This document shows, in pieces, positions 63,168 through 64,000 of a DNA stretch of 64,000 nt (positions within the stretch are counted from its first letter, which is position 1; each line of letters begins with the position of its first letter). The translations under genes and the position numbers were made by a program. A model generated the notes under the pieces. The model ran no database searches, had not been told where the DNA came from, and saw only the letters and a list, made by a program, of their open reading frames with translations. Source of the DNA: Glaciecola sp964621345 (GTDB lineage: Bacteria > Pseudomonadota > Gammaproteobacteria > Enterobacterales > Alteromonadaceae); assembly GCA_964621345.1 (NCBI GenBank), contig CAZUON010000014.1, forward strand, positions 1-64,000, read 5' to 3'.

Positions 63168-63353
63168 AGTTCACCTTCAAACATAGTTGACCTTTAAATT
63201 AATGCTGTTGCAAGAGCAAATGAAGCCTTATACTCAGCGCTCTTAAAAACGCGCTGTATGTTAAAGCCGTTATACTGGCATACATCTAAAAACATATTAA
63301 GCGTTGATTGTTAATCATTCATGAATTGTTTACAAATAAACTGTTGATCTCGT

Positions 63354-64000
63354 ATGAAAATGCAACAAGCGAAACTCAGCTTTTCAGAAGCTGGTACACC
63401 ACAATCTGATGCCTTTGGTGACGTATATTTTTCTAAAGACGATGGCATTGCTGAGAGTGAATATGTATTTTTGCAAGGTAATCGATTATTAGAACAGTGG
63501 CAACAGTGTGAATCGTCACACTTTTGTATCGCCGAAACGGGTTTTGGCACCGGACTTAATTTTTTGCTGACTTGCCGCTTATTCGAAGCCTTTTTGAGTA
63601 AATATCCTGAAGCGAGGCTGAAACATTTACACTACATCAGTTTTGAAAAGTTCCCCATTCCCGTCTTGCAACTGACTGAAATTCATCAAGCATGGCAGAG
63701 CCTCGAAGTATACAGCGACGCGCTTTTGCAACAATACCCTCTTGCACTTGAAGGGATGCATCGCAGTTATTATCAACTTGCGACACAAAAACACGCAGTG
63801 AGCTTAGATTTAGTATTTGCTGATGCACAAAATGGTATGACGCAAGTACATAATATAAATAACGGCCTTGTAAATGCGTGGTATCTCGACGGTTTTGCTC
63901 CCAGTAAAAACGAGAGCATGTGGGATGATGCGGTATATCAGCAAATGGCTCGATTAAGCGCCCAAAACGCTAGCTTAGCAACTTTCACTGCAGCCGGAGC
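63354..64000 (+). CDS. mnmC: tRNA 5-methylaminomethyl-2-thiouridine synthase MnmC, 5' part
   Basis: First 215 codons of MnmC, cut by the window end. The N-terminal methyltransferase domain makes the last step of mnm5s2U34. Seen are the opening SEAGTPQSDAFGDVYFS, YVFLQGNRL, the SAM-binding ETGFGTGLNFLLT and the later WYLDGFAPSKNESMW motif with the DGFAP signature. The FAD domain lies beyond the window. The start could be ATG 63354 or ATG 63360; neither has a strong ribosome site. Confidence 0.95.
   Translation, partial: MKMQQAKLSFSEAGTPQSDAFGDVYFSKDDGIAESEYVFLQGNRLLEQWQQCESSHFCIAETGFGTGLNFLLTCRLFEAFLSKYPEARLKHLHYISFEKFPIPVLQLTEIHQAWQSLEVYSDALLQQYPLALEGMHRSYYQLATQKHAVSLDLVFADAQNGMTQVHNINNGLVNAWYLDGFAPSKNESMWDDAVYQQMARLSAQNASLATFTAAG

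Noticed and set aside
63235..63256. Inverted repeat CAGCGC/GCGCTG upstream of fabB as a FabR or FadR site
   Set aside because: The spacing and core do not match either consensus as I know them; left as an unassigned palindrome.
1..64000. CRISPR arrays, complete insertion sequences, prophage or toxin-antitoxin modules
   Set aside because: I looked for evenly spaced repeats, transposase or integrase motifs and small paired ORFs and found none that could be supported.

Overview
This is chromosomal DNA of a marine-type gammaproteobacterium, most likely of the order Alteromonadales (Alteromonas/Glaciecola/Paraglaciecola-like). The evidence is gene order and protein resemblance: tRNA-Leu/tRNA-Gln next to ubiF-miaB-ybeZ-ybeY-ybeX-lnt, dapB-carA-carB-greA, grpE-dnaK-dnaJ, nadK/recN/bamE, pdxB-asd-fimV and fabB/mnmC, with moderate G+C and AT-rich intergenic DNA. 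No species-level assignment is possible from the sequence alone.

Layout. 1-134: the end of a tRNA-Leu(UAG) and a tRNA-Gln(UUG). 347-3517: MscS channel, a small DUF5362-like membrane protein, an AGCS sodium:amino-acid symporter and a previously unlisted 57-residue membrane protein. 3559-10654: ubiF divergent from a miaB-phoH-ybeY-corC-lnt operon; lnt appears to use a CTG start. 10655-13376: a SulP transporter flanked by palindromic repeats and a relic of a TonB-dependent receptor. 13377-16819: a Tat-exported PhoX-like phosphatase behind a candidate Pho box, followed by tatABC. 17069-21509: a PEP-CTERM-like secreted protein, a COG0523 GTPase behind a strong Zur box, and a Tat-exported sulfite dehydrogenase fused to cytochrome c. 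21735-27924: greA, carB, carA (with a long structured leader) and dapB. 28078-34212: accessory genes (cytochrome b561, alcohol dehydrogenase, cytochrome c', exported amidohydrolase, MipA/OmpV, DUF4397 lipoprotein). 34589-38533: dnaJ, dnaK, grpE behind a textbook sigma-32 promoter. 38668-43886: a CrbS-like symporter/histidine-kinase hybrid, a GGDEF protein with an altered active site and a CrbR-like response regulator. 44106-51334: a TonB-dependent receptor divergent from GntP permease, exported MetX-like hydrolase, polyhydroxybutyrate (PHB) depolymerase and 3-hydroxybutyrate dehydrogenase. 51426-64000: nadK, a VOC protein, LexA-regulated recN, bamE, ppiC, fimV, asd, pdxB, a class II aldolase-like protein, fabB and the start of mnmC.

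The most interesting part is 44106-51334. Read together, the five genes make a complete route for using extracellular PHB or its oligomers: outer-membrane uptake, extracytoplasmic depolymerase and a second exported hydrolase, inner-membrane permease, and cytoplasmic oxidation of 3-hydroxybutyrate to acetoacetate. It has the shape of a polysaccharide utilisation locus, but for a polyester. With the adjoining acetate-switch-type two-component system it sits between grpE and nadK, which are adjacent and divergent in Escherichia coli, so about 13 kb looks inserted at that junction.

Other points: at least three start codons are better placed internally than at the longest reading frame; regulatory sites for Zur, LexA, sigma-32 and possibly PhoB can be read directly; and a family of GAAG-loop palindromes recurs after lnt, sulP and the sulfite dehydrogenase gene. 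I saw no CRISPR array, complete insertion sequence, rRNA or prophage.
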